Below are positions 8,719 to 17,642 of a DNA stretch of 64,000 nucleotides, in pieces. The notes beneath the pieces were generated by a model. The model was not told the DNA's origin and made no database searches. It worked only from the letters and a program-made list of their open reading frames with translations. A program made the position numbers and the translations under genes. How positions within the stretch are numbered: position 1 is the stretch's first letter; every line of letters starts with the position of its first letter. The DNA comes from Symbiodinium natans (taxonomy: Eukaryota > Sar > Dinophyceae > Suessiales > Symbiodiniaceae): NCBI GenBank assembly GCA_905221605.1, contig CAJNDS010000333.1:1-64000 (forward strand), in the 5' to 3' direction.

Positions 8719-10091
8719 ATGTGGAGCCACATACTGGACTTCCTGACCGGTCCCCTCCACGTGATCTTCATGGACGAGCACGAACTCGAAATGGAGCATC
8801 TGCACAGAGATCCACACTACAGCATGGAACCCTTTTACCAACGGTACAACTACCTCGACGACACGTACCACACGGCCCCAGCGTACTACACGGAGAAGGC
8901 ACCCCTACACAAAGTCATCGACCCGTCGTACTTCAAAGCATACGAAGGCTGGCACATCAATATCAGGAATGCCATCACCTACCAGGCGCTCAAGAACATG
9001 ATGATGATATTCCATGGCTTTCAGGACCTCTACATCTCCTCCAGCACATCTACGACGGCCACGTTCGTGTGCCTACTACCAACTGAAAATCAGATGCTGA
9101 CCCCGGTTTCAAAATTTCTCGGCCAAGAGGTACGTGACAAAACCAAGCATGAGCTCAACATTCAGCGCATCATCCGCCGCATCCCGACTCACATCAAAGG
9201 TCACTACGTTGAAAAACCTCTTCGAGATGACCACCCACATCCCGGTGCGGCACTGTGCCTACCCCACATCGCCCAGATTGTCTTCTCCAAGTATGAATCG
9301 GCTAACACAGCTCTGATTGCCTCGCAGTGGTACGAGACCACGGTCCGCATAGCCACAATGGCCAGAAAAGGTTTCCAGATTGGTGACAAGTTGTTCCTAG
9401 AAGACCTGCCAGCCCCCACCACGAAACCGCTACATGATGGACGCGTCATCTTCATCCAGAAAGCCAACCCACGCCCCTCGCACCTAGAACGCCAACTTCA
9501 AGATGACATGGAGTGGAATGCGATCTTGGCGATCACCCGACAGCACACGGTTGAGGAGTACCAGCAGTACCTCCCTCCTGAAATCCTCGGGGTGCACAAG
9601 CTCATCCTCTACGTCAACACCAAATTACAGGAATGGCAAACCAGGAACAACGAGTCCTGTTTGCAGAACAATATCTTCTCACGCGCCGACATCCACATGA
9701 TGATACACGTCCTCAAGTTTTTCAGCCCCAGACACGCAGAATGGCGCTTCACAAGAGAAATCTTCGGCCCGGACTACACCATCCTAGACTTCAACGGCTC
9801 CACCTGCGCTATCCCCATGCAACCTCTACGTGACAATAGTCTCATCTCTACTGCACGCAGAGCACGACCACCGGCAGCCCAACCACCCGCTCTCCAGCCA
9901 CACGTTCTTCGAAGACGTAGGCACCATTTCAGACGAAGAAGAGCTCTGGCAAAGACGCCAAGAATGGAATCCGGTTCAACGGTTCCCGACGACCACCTAC
10001 AACAGCTACACCGAGCCGGACCTGTCCGTGGACTGATCTCTTCGACGACGCAAGACCCAATTCCACCCACCCCTGGATGGAAGACCCGTAG
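8719..10091 (+). CDS. ORF6: first of three related accessory proteins, frame-broken at the 3' end
   Basis: ATG 8719 opens a frame that is natural to about 9835 (some 370 residues). It is rich in Tyr, His and Trp, with FMDEHELEME near residue 18 and a segment near residues 295-335 (ILYVNTKLQEW, then FSRADIHMMIHVLKFF) that matches ORF7 and ORF8. After about 9835 the original frame turns into Arg/Pro-rich sequence typical of a shadow frame. The next frame reads HTFFEDVGTISDEEELWQ and stops at 10036, and a third gives WTDLFDDARPNS and stops at 10091. Both changes are +1. The copy probably carries indels. No named family recognised; a structural or accessory role is inference. Confidence 0.68.
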
Positions 10092-10366
10092 ACCAATGCG
10101 GACAAGATTCGTTTGCAGTGCGTTGTGAAGTCTGAAAACTTAGAAGTTCGCAGTTCAGCCTTTCGGAGTGTGCATTCCACTGAGCAGAGACATGATTTGC
10201 CTGTGATGCATCCTTCACACGACCAGCACACCGGTACAAGGGCAGGATTAGTGATGCAACAGCATGCCGTTGAACATTTGCAAAGCGCATTCCCATGTTG
10301 AGCTGCAAATAGCATGTGACATGCGGTGAGAGACTTTGAAGCAGTTACTGTACATAGTAGAGCAAG
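10092..10366. other. Spacer between ORF6 and ORF7
   Basis: There is no convincing ORF in these 275 bases. A short perfect hairpin, GCATG-TGA-CATGC, sits at 10312-10324, about 40 bases before the ORF7 ATG. Confidence 0.35.
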
Positions 10367-11773
10367 ATGGATCAAATCATCCCTCTGATACTCCCGGAGC
10401 TCGGCAAGAAATACAGAGTCATCTTCATGGACCAGGGCATCTCCAAGGACCTCAGGCACATGACAGACGAGGAAGTGAAGTTTCACCTTCAAGCACTACG
10501 AGCAAAACGGAACAGCACGATGTTGCACTTGGACCCTACCCTTTCCCCCCATCCTCATCTACAGCATTCCCTCGCACAACAAGACGACCCAGAGTCTTTG
10601 ATACACCGATGCGTCACGCAGGACCTGCCCATGGAAGCTGACTCCCTGGCCGCAGGCCAACAGCGACTACACAAAGGAGCCGTTTTCGCCCATCAGATTT
10701 TGCGGGCCCAACTACGCCATCGATATTGTCTGCCTCTTCCATTTCAGTTTGCAGACCATGCAAGATCCCGACCAGTCGTGCAGTACGCGAACCTGAACGT
10801 CACGATCATTCACGGCTTCTACATGGAGATGTACCAAAGCCAAATCCTGAAATGCGTTAGCAAAAAAGTCAACAATGCGATCCAAACCATCAAACAAGGA
10901 GAACCTGACTTCGTCACGTTCAAGTTCCTCGTACGCAATGAAGAGCTCCCCAGGGACTTCTACCGCCATCTGGTGGATATGCGCATACTACCGGAAACAC
11001 AGAAACATATCTATCCCATGCACGACCACAGATGTACGTGGCCAACCGTGTTGGCATTTCAGTGGCGCAACAAACGGATGACAAAGGGTGGCACGGAACT
11101 CGTCTTTGAGCCGCAACCCGTCAGTCAAATCCCATATAGACACGTGGACCGCCGCGACCTCTTCATCGAGGAGTGCTACTTCGCACATCGCGGCATGCTG
11201 GGATTATATGTCCAACACACGCCCCAAGTCGCAGAGGAGTACCAGACTGGTCACATACAATGCCTGATGATGCTCAACTACGTCCAGGCCATATCGCATG
11301 AACAAGCCTGGCCAGAGTTATCCTCCATCGAGTACCTCGCCGCCAAACTATGTGAAAATGATCCCACCAGACATTTTCGCATTATCCGTATGTTCAACAT
11401 CCACAACACCATACGCACCTGGTACTACTTGTTCATCCAAGGGGACACACAGTTCATGACCTACGACGAGGTATCCAGCATTCTCAAACGCCTGGAGCAA
11501 CACGGCATATGCCCTCACAGAACCAGAGAGATGACCGACAATGGATCCCGCGTTGATTTCGACTTGCAACAACTCGCACAAGACATGCAGGAGGAGTTCG
11601 CGGACACAGAGGGAGGCCCACCATTCAGTGAGCTCTGGATTGACACGCACTGCCAGTTCATCGTCAAGTTCTGGCACTACCAGTTTCAGCCCAACGCGTA
11701 CTACAGGACCACCCCGATGCGCATGAATACCAATGGACAGACCTTTCCCATTTACTCCCACCCAATTATTTAA
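10367..11773 (+). CDS. ORF7: second related accessory protein
   Basis: This intact 468-residue ORF begins with MDQIIPLILPELGKKYRVIF, and its VIFMDQ segment resembles VIFMDE in ORF6. A segment near residues 340-385 (MFNIHNTIRTWYY, then FMTYDEVSSILKRLEQ) aligns by pattern with ORF6 and ORF8: hydrophobic-x-Asn, x-I-x-TW or EW, then [FM]-[ST]-x-x-[DE]-[VI] and a Leu-rich helix. Aromatic and His residues are frequent throughout. Residues 65-100 are lower in complexity and could be read in another frame. No catalytic motif or named fold recognised. By the company it keeps it belongs to the same element as the RT. Confidence 0.75.
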   Translation: MDQIIPLILPELGKKYRVIFMDQGISKDLRHMTDEEVKFHLQALRAKRNSTMLHLDPTLSPHPHLQHSLAQQDDPESLIHRCVTQDLPMEADSLAAGQQRLHKGAVFAHQILRAQLRHRYCLPLPFQFADHARSRPVVQYANLNVTIIHGFYMEMYQSQILKCVSKKVNNAIQTIKQGEPDFVTFKFLVRNEELPRDFYRHLVDMRILPETQKHIYPMHDHRCTWPTVLAFQWRNKRMTKGGTELVFEPQPVSQIPYRHVDRRDLFIEECYFAHRGMLGLYVQHTPQVAEEYQTGHIQCLMMLNYVQAISHEQAWPELSSIEYLAAKLCENDPTRHFRIIRMFNIHNTIRTWYYLFIQGDTQFMTYDEVSSILKRLEQHGICPHRTREMTDNGSRVDFDLQQLAQDMQEEFADTEGGPPFSELWIDTHCQFIVKFWHYQFQPNAYYRTTPMRMNTNGQTFPIYSHPII

Positions 11774-11919
11774 ACCAATGCATCAGTTTCGTCCGATGAA
11801 AAAGATGCTTGCTAGTTGTGCGAGATCAATCCGCAGTGCATGAGTAAGCCAAAGCCACCTCACCCGCCCCCGGTGCTCAGAGCTCGGTATCACCACTCAC
11901 TGATCTAGCCCAGAGCAAT

Positions 11920-13239
11920 ATGATCCCGGACACGTCCATCACAACGATCCTGGAGTACATGTACTGGCACTACGAAATCAACATCGGCTTGAAAAGACAC
12001 GAGTTTGAGTCCCACTTCAGTGACGCCCAGCTAACTCGCATGAGAGAGCAACTTGCCAGGCTTCGGCACCAACATCCACAACCTCTACAACTTCTACGGT
12101 GGAGTCCAGCTAGAGCACTGACAGTTCCGGCTTCTACCACAGTGGCCTGGCTTCCTCAACATGTACCACCAGCCGGACCATACGGGCCCTTCGTGCAAAT
12201 CAACAGCGAAGACCACATTCAAATCACAGGACTGGTCCTCCCGCTCCATGAAATCAACGCGTTGAGATGGACGTGCAAAGCATTTGAAGGTCAATGCCAC
12301 AAACTATACAATGCAGGACCCGACCTTCGATACATGCACCATTGTCTACGGTGCACCCCAGAACCACAATGGACAATCCACGAGGATGAGCGCAGAATCC
12401 AGCTGGACATGGCACACCTTGCTCGATGCATGCTCCGCTTCCGTCGACCGGACCGACCATATCCTCACATAGGCGAATCGGCCGAGCATCTGTTCCACGT
12501 GGACCCGCAAGTTTTGGACGACATCATTCAGACTCAACTCAACTACTTCTACCTGTTCGCATTCCATTTAGCGATTGACCGACAACAGGAACGTGCGATG
12601 CTTCACACGTACACGGACCCCGGCGACATCGAACCTCCGATGTACCACGAATCTCATGTTGAGTTTCCTGACACATACCCGCAATGGACGGATGGCACAG
12701 ACATATCCGAGATATACGGCGTGCTCCTTACGACCCTCCCTCTACAACCGTGGAAGATCATCAGTGCCGCTCATCGATTTCTACATCATCGACATCTCCA
12801 GCACTTCATCAAGTACACCACCATCACCAACCAGATTTGGACGTGGCAAGTACATCAAGAAGTCGATTTCAACATCAGAATGTCACCCAGCGAAGTGTAC
12901 ATCCTCCTCAAGAACATTGCGTCGTACTGCCAACAGAGCTACAACTTCACCAACTCAGATGACCACAGGGACATAGTGGAACAACAAGCCCAATGTGATC
13001 GCACCTTCGCCACGACCTTGATGATCAACTACTACAAGGATGCGGTGGCCATCCTGATGCGACCCAAACCCATTGCTACAGCTACGATACATTGGATGCG
13101 GCAGCACAACCAAACTATCCAGAACATCATGCACCACGCGCTCAACGACAACAGGGAATACCTGCTCAACTACCACTACATGCGGCTAACGGACTTCGGA
13201 CACAGTGGAGCACCAGTCACAACCCATCCCGATCATTAA
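11920..13239 (+). CDS. ORF8: third related accessory protein
   Basis: This is a 439-residue ORF. The segment ITNQIWTWQVHQEV followed by MSPSEVYILLKNIASYC (about residues 305-340) matches the paired motif of ORFs 6 and 7. Residues 190-440 look like a well-formed helical protein. The part from 12060 to 12180 is less natural: the next frame there reads GTNIHNLYNFYGGVQLEH before a stop, and another frame near 12290 also looks protein-like. A pair of compensating indels is possible. Function is unknown. The start ATG follows a C-rich tract with several AGs (11855-11915). Confidence 0.7.
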   Translation: MIPDTSITTILEYMYWHYEINIGLKRHEFESHFSDAQLTRMREQLARLRHQHPQPLQLLRWSPARALTVPASTTVAWLPQHVPPAGPYGPFVQINSEDHIQITGLVLPLHEINALRWTCKAFEGQCHKLYNAGPDLRYMHHCLRCTPEPQWTIHEDERRIQLDMAHLARCMLRFRRPDRPYPHIGESAEHLFHVDPQVLDDIIQTQLNYFYLFAFHLAIDRQQERAMLHTYTDPGDIEPPMYHESHVEFPDTYPQWTDGTDISEIYGVLLTTLPLQPWKIISAAHRFLHHRHLQHFIKYTTITNQIWTWQVHQEVDFNIRMSPSEVYILLKNIASYCQQSYNFTNSDDHRDIVEQQAQCDRTFATTLMINYYKDAVAILMRPKPIATATIHWMRQHNQTIQNIMHHALNDNREYLLNYHYMRLTDFGHSGAPVTTHPDH

Positions 13240-13426
13240 GACAATGACCACGTCCTCCGACCTGAGACCCACTGCTGACCACACAGCTAAAAGAAACGTC
13301 GGAGAAGCTCATGCTGACTCTTGTGTTGTACAGTGTGCTTGATATGTTTCCCTTCCCCTGCCCCCACCACTGCTTTCCCATCTGAAGTAGACAGCTCAGT
13401 GACCACGCAGACCTCATCACAGCGCA
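13240..13426. other. ORF8-ORF9 spacer with an inverted repeat
   Basis: There is no ORF. CTCCGAC (13255-13261) is complementary to GTCGGAG (about 13299-13305), a possible 7-bp stem. A C/T-rich tract (about 13350-13382) and several AGs precede the ORF9 ATG. Confidence 0.35.
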
Positions 13427-13981
13427 ATGGCGTCCAATGAAGTGATGGCGGCATGGCTCATCATGGCCGCATCTGACCCCAACGACATCACCACATGCTA
13501 CCTCCGGCTACCGGACCATGACAAAGCTCTAGCCGCACAACACATCACCAACGCCATCATGTGCAACGACGTTCAAAGGCTCCAACACGGCCACAGACCC
13601 CTCGGAGAGCCTGAAGAGCAACGTGATCCCCCTGCGTCCAAGAAGGTCAAAACAGAAGGCAATCCAGACTCCACACGCGCCACTACCCCAGGCTCGGCAT
13701 CGGCATCCAACACCCGCTTCCTCGACTACAAGGGTTTCGCTCCTCTTTGCCATGGTGACAAACCCATCGACCTCGACCCGAAACCCAAGATGTCCACTCG
13801 CACTCACCCAAACCTGAACAACGAAGTGGACCCCAACGTAGTGTTTGTCACCAAGAAGAGCACCATCTATCATCGCAAAGGATGCGGTAAGATAATCAAT
13901 TCAGCCGAGCAAGACGTCAAGTCCTACCAGAAGGCAGAGGTTGAGATGTTGTTCAAACCATGCTCGACGTGCAGACCGTAA
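13427..13981 (+). CDS. ORF9: small protein with a C-terminal YH-C...PC-C zinc-type domain
   Basis: This intact 184-residue ORF has a helical N terminus (1-60), a polar, Lys/Ser/Thr-rich middle (60-105) and a compact end. From residue 139 the pattern VFVTKKSTIYH-x3-C, about 25 residues, then PC-x2-C (H149, C153, C179, C182) closely resembles the small metal-binding domain found as a tail on many nucleases and related to the Ada zinc domain. That suggests binding to nucleic acid. The assignment rests on the pattern alone. It lies downstream of the ORF6-8 family on the same strand and may work with the RT as an accessory DNA- or RNA-binding factor. Confidence 0.75.
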   Translation: MASNEVMAAWLIMAASDPNDITTCYLRLPDHDKALAAQHITNAIMCNDVQRLQHGHRPLGEPEEQRDPPASKKVKTEGNPDSTRATTPGSASASNTRFLDYKGFAPLCHGDKPIDLDPKPKMSTRTHPNLNNEVDPNVVFVTKKSTIYHRKGCGKIINSAEQDVKSYQKAEVEMLFKPCSTCRP

Positions 13982-14399
13982 TATCCTCAACCCCATCCCC
14001 CACTGACATCAGACCTTATGGGCGCTGAGTAGGAACATGCGGCTTAGATGCACCACCGACGCAGGCCTTAACGCATGCAGAGCATCTTTCAGTTTTGAGA
14101 GAGTGTGCAATTGCGCCAAAACGTGTGACAATCAGTGTTCGGCGCAGTTTCACACAGGGTTATTCCACGACCAGATGAACAACAGAACAAGCGTCAATGC
14201 TGAGCGTCAAGTGTCTGTGCAATGTCATCCTAGTGTGTCCGAACCATTTGTTGAGCGAAAGAGACTGGAGCCGTAAGTCGATGTAACATTCTCTTTGATC
14301 TGCTGCCTTGTGATCGTCATATGCAGCTGCTTTGCATAAAGAGTAGCTGTTCCCATCACCTTGCTACCCGTGCCTTCTTAACATCGGCAACACGATCCC
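13982..14399. other. Spacer between ORF9 and ORF10
   Basis: The 418-bp spacer has no convincing ORF. A 6-bp inverted pair TGCGCC/GGCGCA lies at about 14114-14151, and a direct repeat GCGTCAA near 14191-14210. Nothing else is evident. Confidence 0.35.
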
Positions 14400-14771
14400 A
14401 TGACCAGCCACGAGATCATGTACCACTCCCGCTACATCCAGACCAGGGCGGACTTCGAGTATGTGATGAGTCACGAGGAGAGCACCAAGCGGGTGCAAGA
14501 CATGCTCCTGAAGTACCAGAAACGAGATGATTACCATACACCCAGAAGCAGATCGTGTCCAAATCCCAATCGACATCGGAAGCATCACAAGTACGGGAAG
14601 GTCAAGAAGATGAAATGCCACCCAAAGGAGGACAGATATCTCGCCTGTCCAATTTGCAGGATTGCTTCCAGAACAGTGCGACAATGGGAAATCCACCTGC
14701 TCACGGCACCGCACAAACAAGCCAAACAAAGAGCTGAAAAGTTCGTGGACTTGGACTACCTCTACGTGTGA
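14400..14771 (+). CDS. ORF10: small basic protein with a C2H2 zinc finger
   Basis: This intact 123-residue ORF contains CPIC (C83, C86) followed by 12 residues, H99, 5 residues and H105. The spacing C-x2-C-x12-H-x5-H is that of U1-like or matrin-type C2H2 fingers, which often bind RNA. The preceding 30 residues are very basic (HRKHHKYGKVKK). It is probably the last gene of the cluster. Its C-rich codon use matches the other ORFs, whereas sequence after 14771 loses that pattern. A nucleic-acid-binding role is likely; the precise role is unknown. Confidence 0.75.
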   Translation: MTSHEIMYHSRYIQTRADFEYVMSHEESTKRVQDMLLKYQKRDDYHTPRSRSCPNPNRHRKHHKYGKVKKMKCHPKEDRYLACPICRIASRTVRQWEIHLLTAPHKQAKQRAEKFVDLDYLYV

Positions 14772-14795
14772 ATTCCATGCTCTCAATCCATTTGT

Positions 14796-15003
14796 CGCCC
14801 CGAAAGGGGTGTGTGTGGCACACCGCTGTACATGCGGGAACGTCAACAAGCACTGCATACGAGAGCGAAAAGAAGCACGAATTTGCGATCTAACAAGTTT
14901 TTTGCACATGATGTTCAGCAGGGGGCAGGAGTGTGCCTGAGAGTCTCCTGCCAACGAAGACGCTCTCAGTGCACAGTGATATGGAGATGGGACGCCATCT
15001 CCA
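14796..15003. promoter_or_regulatory. Cluster of four stem-loops after ORF10
   Basis: Four hairpins follow ORF10: CCCC-GAAA-GGGG (14798-14809), GGTGTG with CACACC (14808-14824, overlapping the first by two bases), GGCAGGAG with CTCCTGCC (14924-14952, 13-base loop), and TGGAGATGG-GACG-CCATCTCCA (14982-15003, perfect 9-bp stem). This could be a structured 3' UTR or the 3' end recognised by the RT. No hammerhead core (CTGATGA) was seen here. Confidence 0.55.
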
Positions 15004-15247
15004 CGTACCTGCAGTGATGGTTATAGAAGTCCTGTAACGCAAGCTGTGCATTGGTACCATCCTCGCTGTTGTTTGTCAACTACCTCAACCACAACGCAGT
15101 TTACAACGTGGATTTCGTATTTTGCTTGGCGTGTGGGTGAATTCTTCGAGCCGTGAGCATGACAGACCCCAAACCCCAGAAGACCTCGAGCCCATCAAGC
15201 TTGAGTGGATCGTGATGCTTTCAGCTTGTGTGTTGTGAAAAGCAGCT

Positions 15248-15665
15248 GAGCAGAATTGCGTGAGCATGTCATTTTAGCATGGTGATGGAACATGTCGAGC
15301 ATGATGATGGACGAAAGCATGGAGAAGGTTCGGAACATGAGTGTTAGAGCATATGTGCATGCACTGTGCAGCATCGGAGCGCGATGAGCAGAGTTGCGGG
15401 AGCATGAAGTGTGTAGCATCAGACCATGAGTCGTGGAGCATCTGAACGTGCTGAGCAGAGTTGTGCGAGCATGACTTGTGGAGCATCAGAGCATGAATTG
15501 TAGAGCTTCTGAGCGTGGTGAGCAAGCTTGGTTGAGCATGAGTGGTGAAGCATCAGAGCATGACTTGCAGAGCATCTGAGCGTGATGAGCAGAATTGGGT
15601 GAGCATCAACTGCGGAGCATCAGAGTGTGAATTATGGAGCATTGGAGCGTGATGAGCATAGTTTG
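15248..15665. repeat. 67-bp tandem repeat (GAGCAT-rich)
   Basis: Units begin with GAGCA at 15386, 15453, 15520, 15587 and 15654, exactly 67 bp apart. One or two diverged units extend back to 15248. Each unit is itself built of GAGCAT-like words. It begins about 480 bp after the last ORF of the giant element. Confidence 0.85.
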
Positions 15666-15670
15666 CAGAA

Positions 15671-15683
15671 GACCCTAAACCCT
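15671..15683. repeat. Short telomere-like motif
   Basis: The sequence CCCTAAACCC fits about one and a half units of a TTTAGGG-type telomere repeat. Similar short CCCTAAA motifs occur at about 53525 and 53835. These are too short to mean more than a chance or interstitial trace. Confidence 0.2.
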
Positions 15684-15823
15684 ATATGATACGTCATATA
15701 AACCTTCATTCGCGACCCTTCTACCTCATCACTCACGAGCTCATCCACTACCTCTTGCTTGAGCATGTCCTTCTCCAGCAGATCTCCAACTACGTGAATA
15801 TGTGGAGCACTAAAACAAAAAAA

Positions 15824-15824
<1 letters not shown>

Positions 15825-15859
<35 letters not shown>

Positions 15860-15910
15860 TTTTTTTGGTGTGTGTGTGTGTGTGTCCATGTCGGTCTGTG
15901 TGTGTGTGTG

Positions 15911-15979
<69 letters not shown>

Positions 15980-16012
15980 CGCGCTCGCGCGGGGGCTTGC
16001 CCCCACACCCCA

Positions 16013-16052
<40 letters not shown>

Positions 16053-16055
16053 GAG
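15825..16055. repeat. Compound microsatellite GT / GA / GAAA
   Basis: A (GT)n block with a T8 interruption is followed by about 60 bp of (GA)n (15914-15976), a GC-rich linker containing GCGCGGGGGCTTGCCC, and a (GAAA)n block (16015-16050). The linker recurs at 52.26 kb. Confidence 0.95.
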
Positions 16056-16088
16056 TGAGATGTGTGTGCATATGGACGGAGAGAGCAT

Positions 16089-16684
16089 GCTGACAATGGG
16101 GACACGTTTTGGCAAGCCAACAAAGGTCTTCTTGCAGATCTGAACAAAGTTGCCAACTTTGCCAGTGTGCGTCGCTTAATCGGATGTATGGCGCCTTTAA
16201 GTGATGGCCTGAGGGCAGCTTCTGAGTTCGGGCAGCTTCAGGACATGGCGAATCACAAATGCAATGAGCCAGAAGGCGAGTTTTGGGCCCCTTGGCACGT
16301 CACCTTTTAGTTGGCATCGGCAAGTTGTTACAATGTTGCCGCTTGGGCCTTGTGTCGCGACTTCTCTTCGCAGTCTCCGAACACCATCTACTGGAACCCC
16401 ACGGGCTCTGTCCGCCGGCTTAGTGGCAACGTGACTCAGCTCAATGTTGCACTGAGTAAGCATGTCTTGCCCATGTTTGCTCCGGTTTGCCCTGGTGACT
16501 TTATCTCGTCCATCCCCCTGTCCCCCCTTCCCCCGTCCATGTGCAATTTGCACCCCACCCCCCCTCACCAACCCAATGACGCACTCTCGTCTCGCCTTGG
16601 GTTTTCGACGGCCTGACCGTTAACCTGTGCCGAAAGAACAAGGGAACCACAAACGCCATGTCCGGTCGCCGTGTGCATGCGTAG
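16089..16684 (+). pseudogene. Broken coding remnant with one in-frame stop and one frameshift
   Basis: A plus-strand frame reads as natural protein from about 16089 (FWQANKGLLADLNKVANF), is stopped by TAG at 16308-16310, and goes on in the same frame with equally natural sequence (NTIYWNPTGSVRRLSGNVTQ). A low-complexity Pro-rich stretch follows. Near 16600 another frame continues with FDGLTVNLCRKNKGTTNAMS to TAG 16682. An intact product would be about 200 residues. The minus strand is also open for 124 codons here but looks less protein-like. The family is not recognised. A retrocopied gene or an old inserted sequence is possible. Confidence 0.45.
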
Positions 16685-17574
16685 GACTGGGGACAACCAG
16701 AATTCAGCGTCGTCGGTTGAATGTAGCAAATGCACATGGCAAGGCTTCCTTGGCTGACGAGGCAATGAGTGAGCCGCCGCTTCATGTCTAAGCTCTTCGA
16801 TGTCTTCAATTCAAGTGCCCATTCTTGACAGGAAGGGCTTGTTGCAGGTCAAGATGTGCCACGATGCTGGCCATCTCTTTGCCATCTATTTCCAGCTACT
16901 GGTAGCAGTGCGATGGCCTCACGTGTATACTGCCACGATGACAAAGAGCAATGCCCTTCGTGCGCGCCCACATCCTCCCACTGATGGGCGCTTCATCACA
17001 CTGCTCGAGGTCAGGCAAGTTACTGGGAGCAATCAGACTCCCACAGAGGTTTAGGGCAAGCTCGTTCTTGCAATTCAGCGTGCAATCCTTCTCCGAGATG
17101 CATCCGCTCGAGTCCGCTCTCACAGCTGCCTAGCGGGTATCCAGTTGGAAGACTTCACATGTAGTTTTAATGTGGACTGTTAGAGCTGGCCAATGCGCTA
17201 ATTCCGATTTTTAAAATTTAGGGAGCCACACATCCCACTTTCGGGCTTGTGGCTCCCCCATTCCCAGCATAGTGCCGCTTTCCACAATGCACACATGCGC
17301 AATTGCTGGAGAGGCTCAGCAGTGCTGAGCTGCGGTTCATTGCCTCTTGCTACTGTTGCATGACAAAGCTTTACAGCGGTTAGCAAAATATTTGTGTTGT
17401 TTAGTCAGCGGACTGGATGTTTTCTGTTGGAATACATCTAGGGAATGTAGCGGGACTTCTTGAGTATCTAACCGGCAGGGCAACGAGGACGAGGGTGTTT
17501 GGCCGGCCAACCCATGGCAGGCACAGGCCGCGAAAGATGTACATGCTAGACGCATTGCGCTGCCGAAGCTAACA

Positions 17575-17642
17575 GGTGAGTCAGATTTGCTTTGTTGAGG
17601 CTGATGCGCACCTTCTCCATCTCCAACGTTCGCTTCAGGACC
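17575..17642 (-). CDS. Candidate minus-strand coiled-coil exon
   Basis: On the minus strand this segment reads EVLKRTLEMEKVRISLNKAN, a heptad-like helical sequence, after an AG and before a GTTAGC donor-like site. Flanking sequence breaks frame, as expected for a short exon. A second minus-strand coiled-coil segment lies at 18523-18632, so both may belong to one gene. Boundaries are approximate. Confidence 0.35.

Noticed and set aside
14720-14815. Possible hammerhead ribozyme because of CGAAA after ORF10
   Set aside because: The required CTGATGA core is absent nearby.
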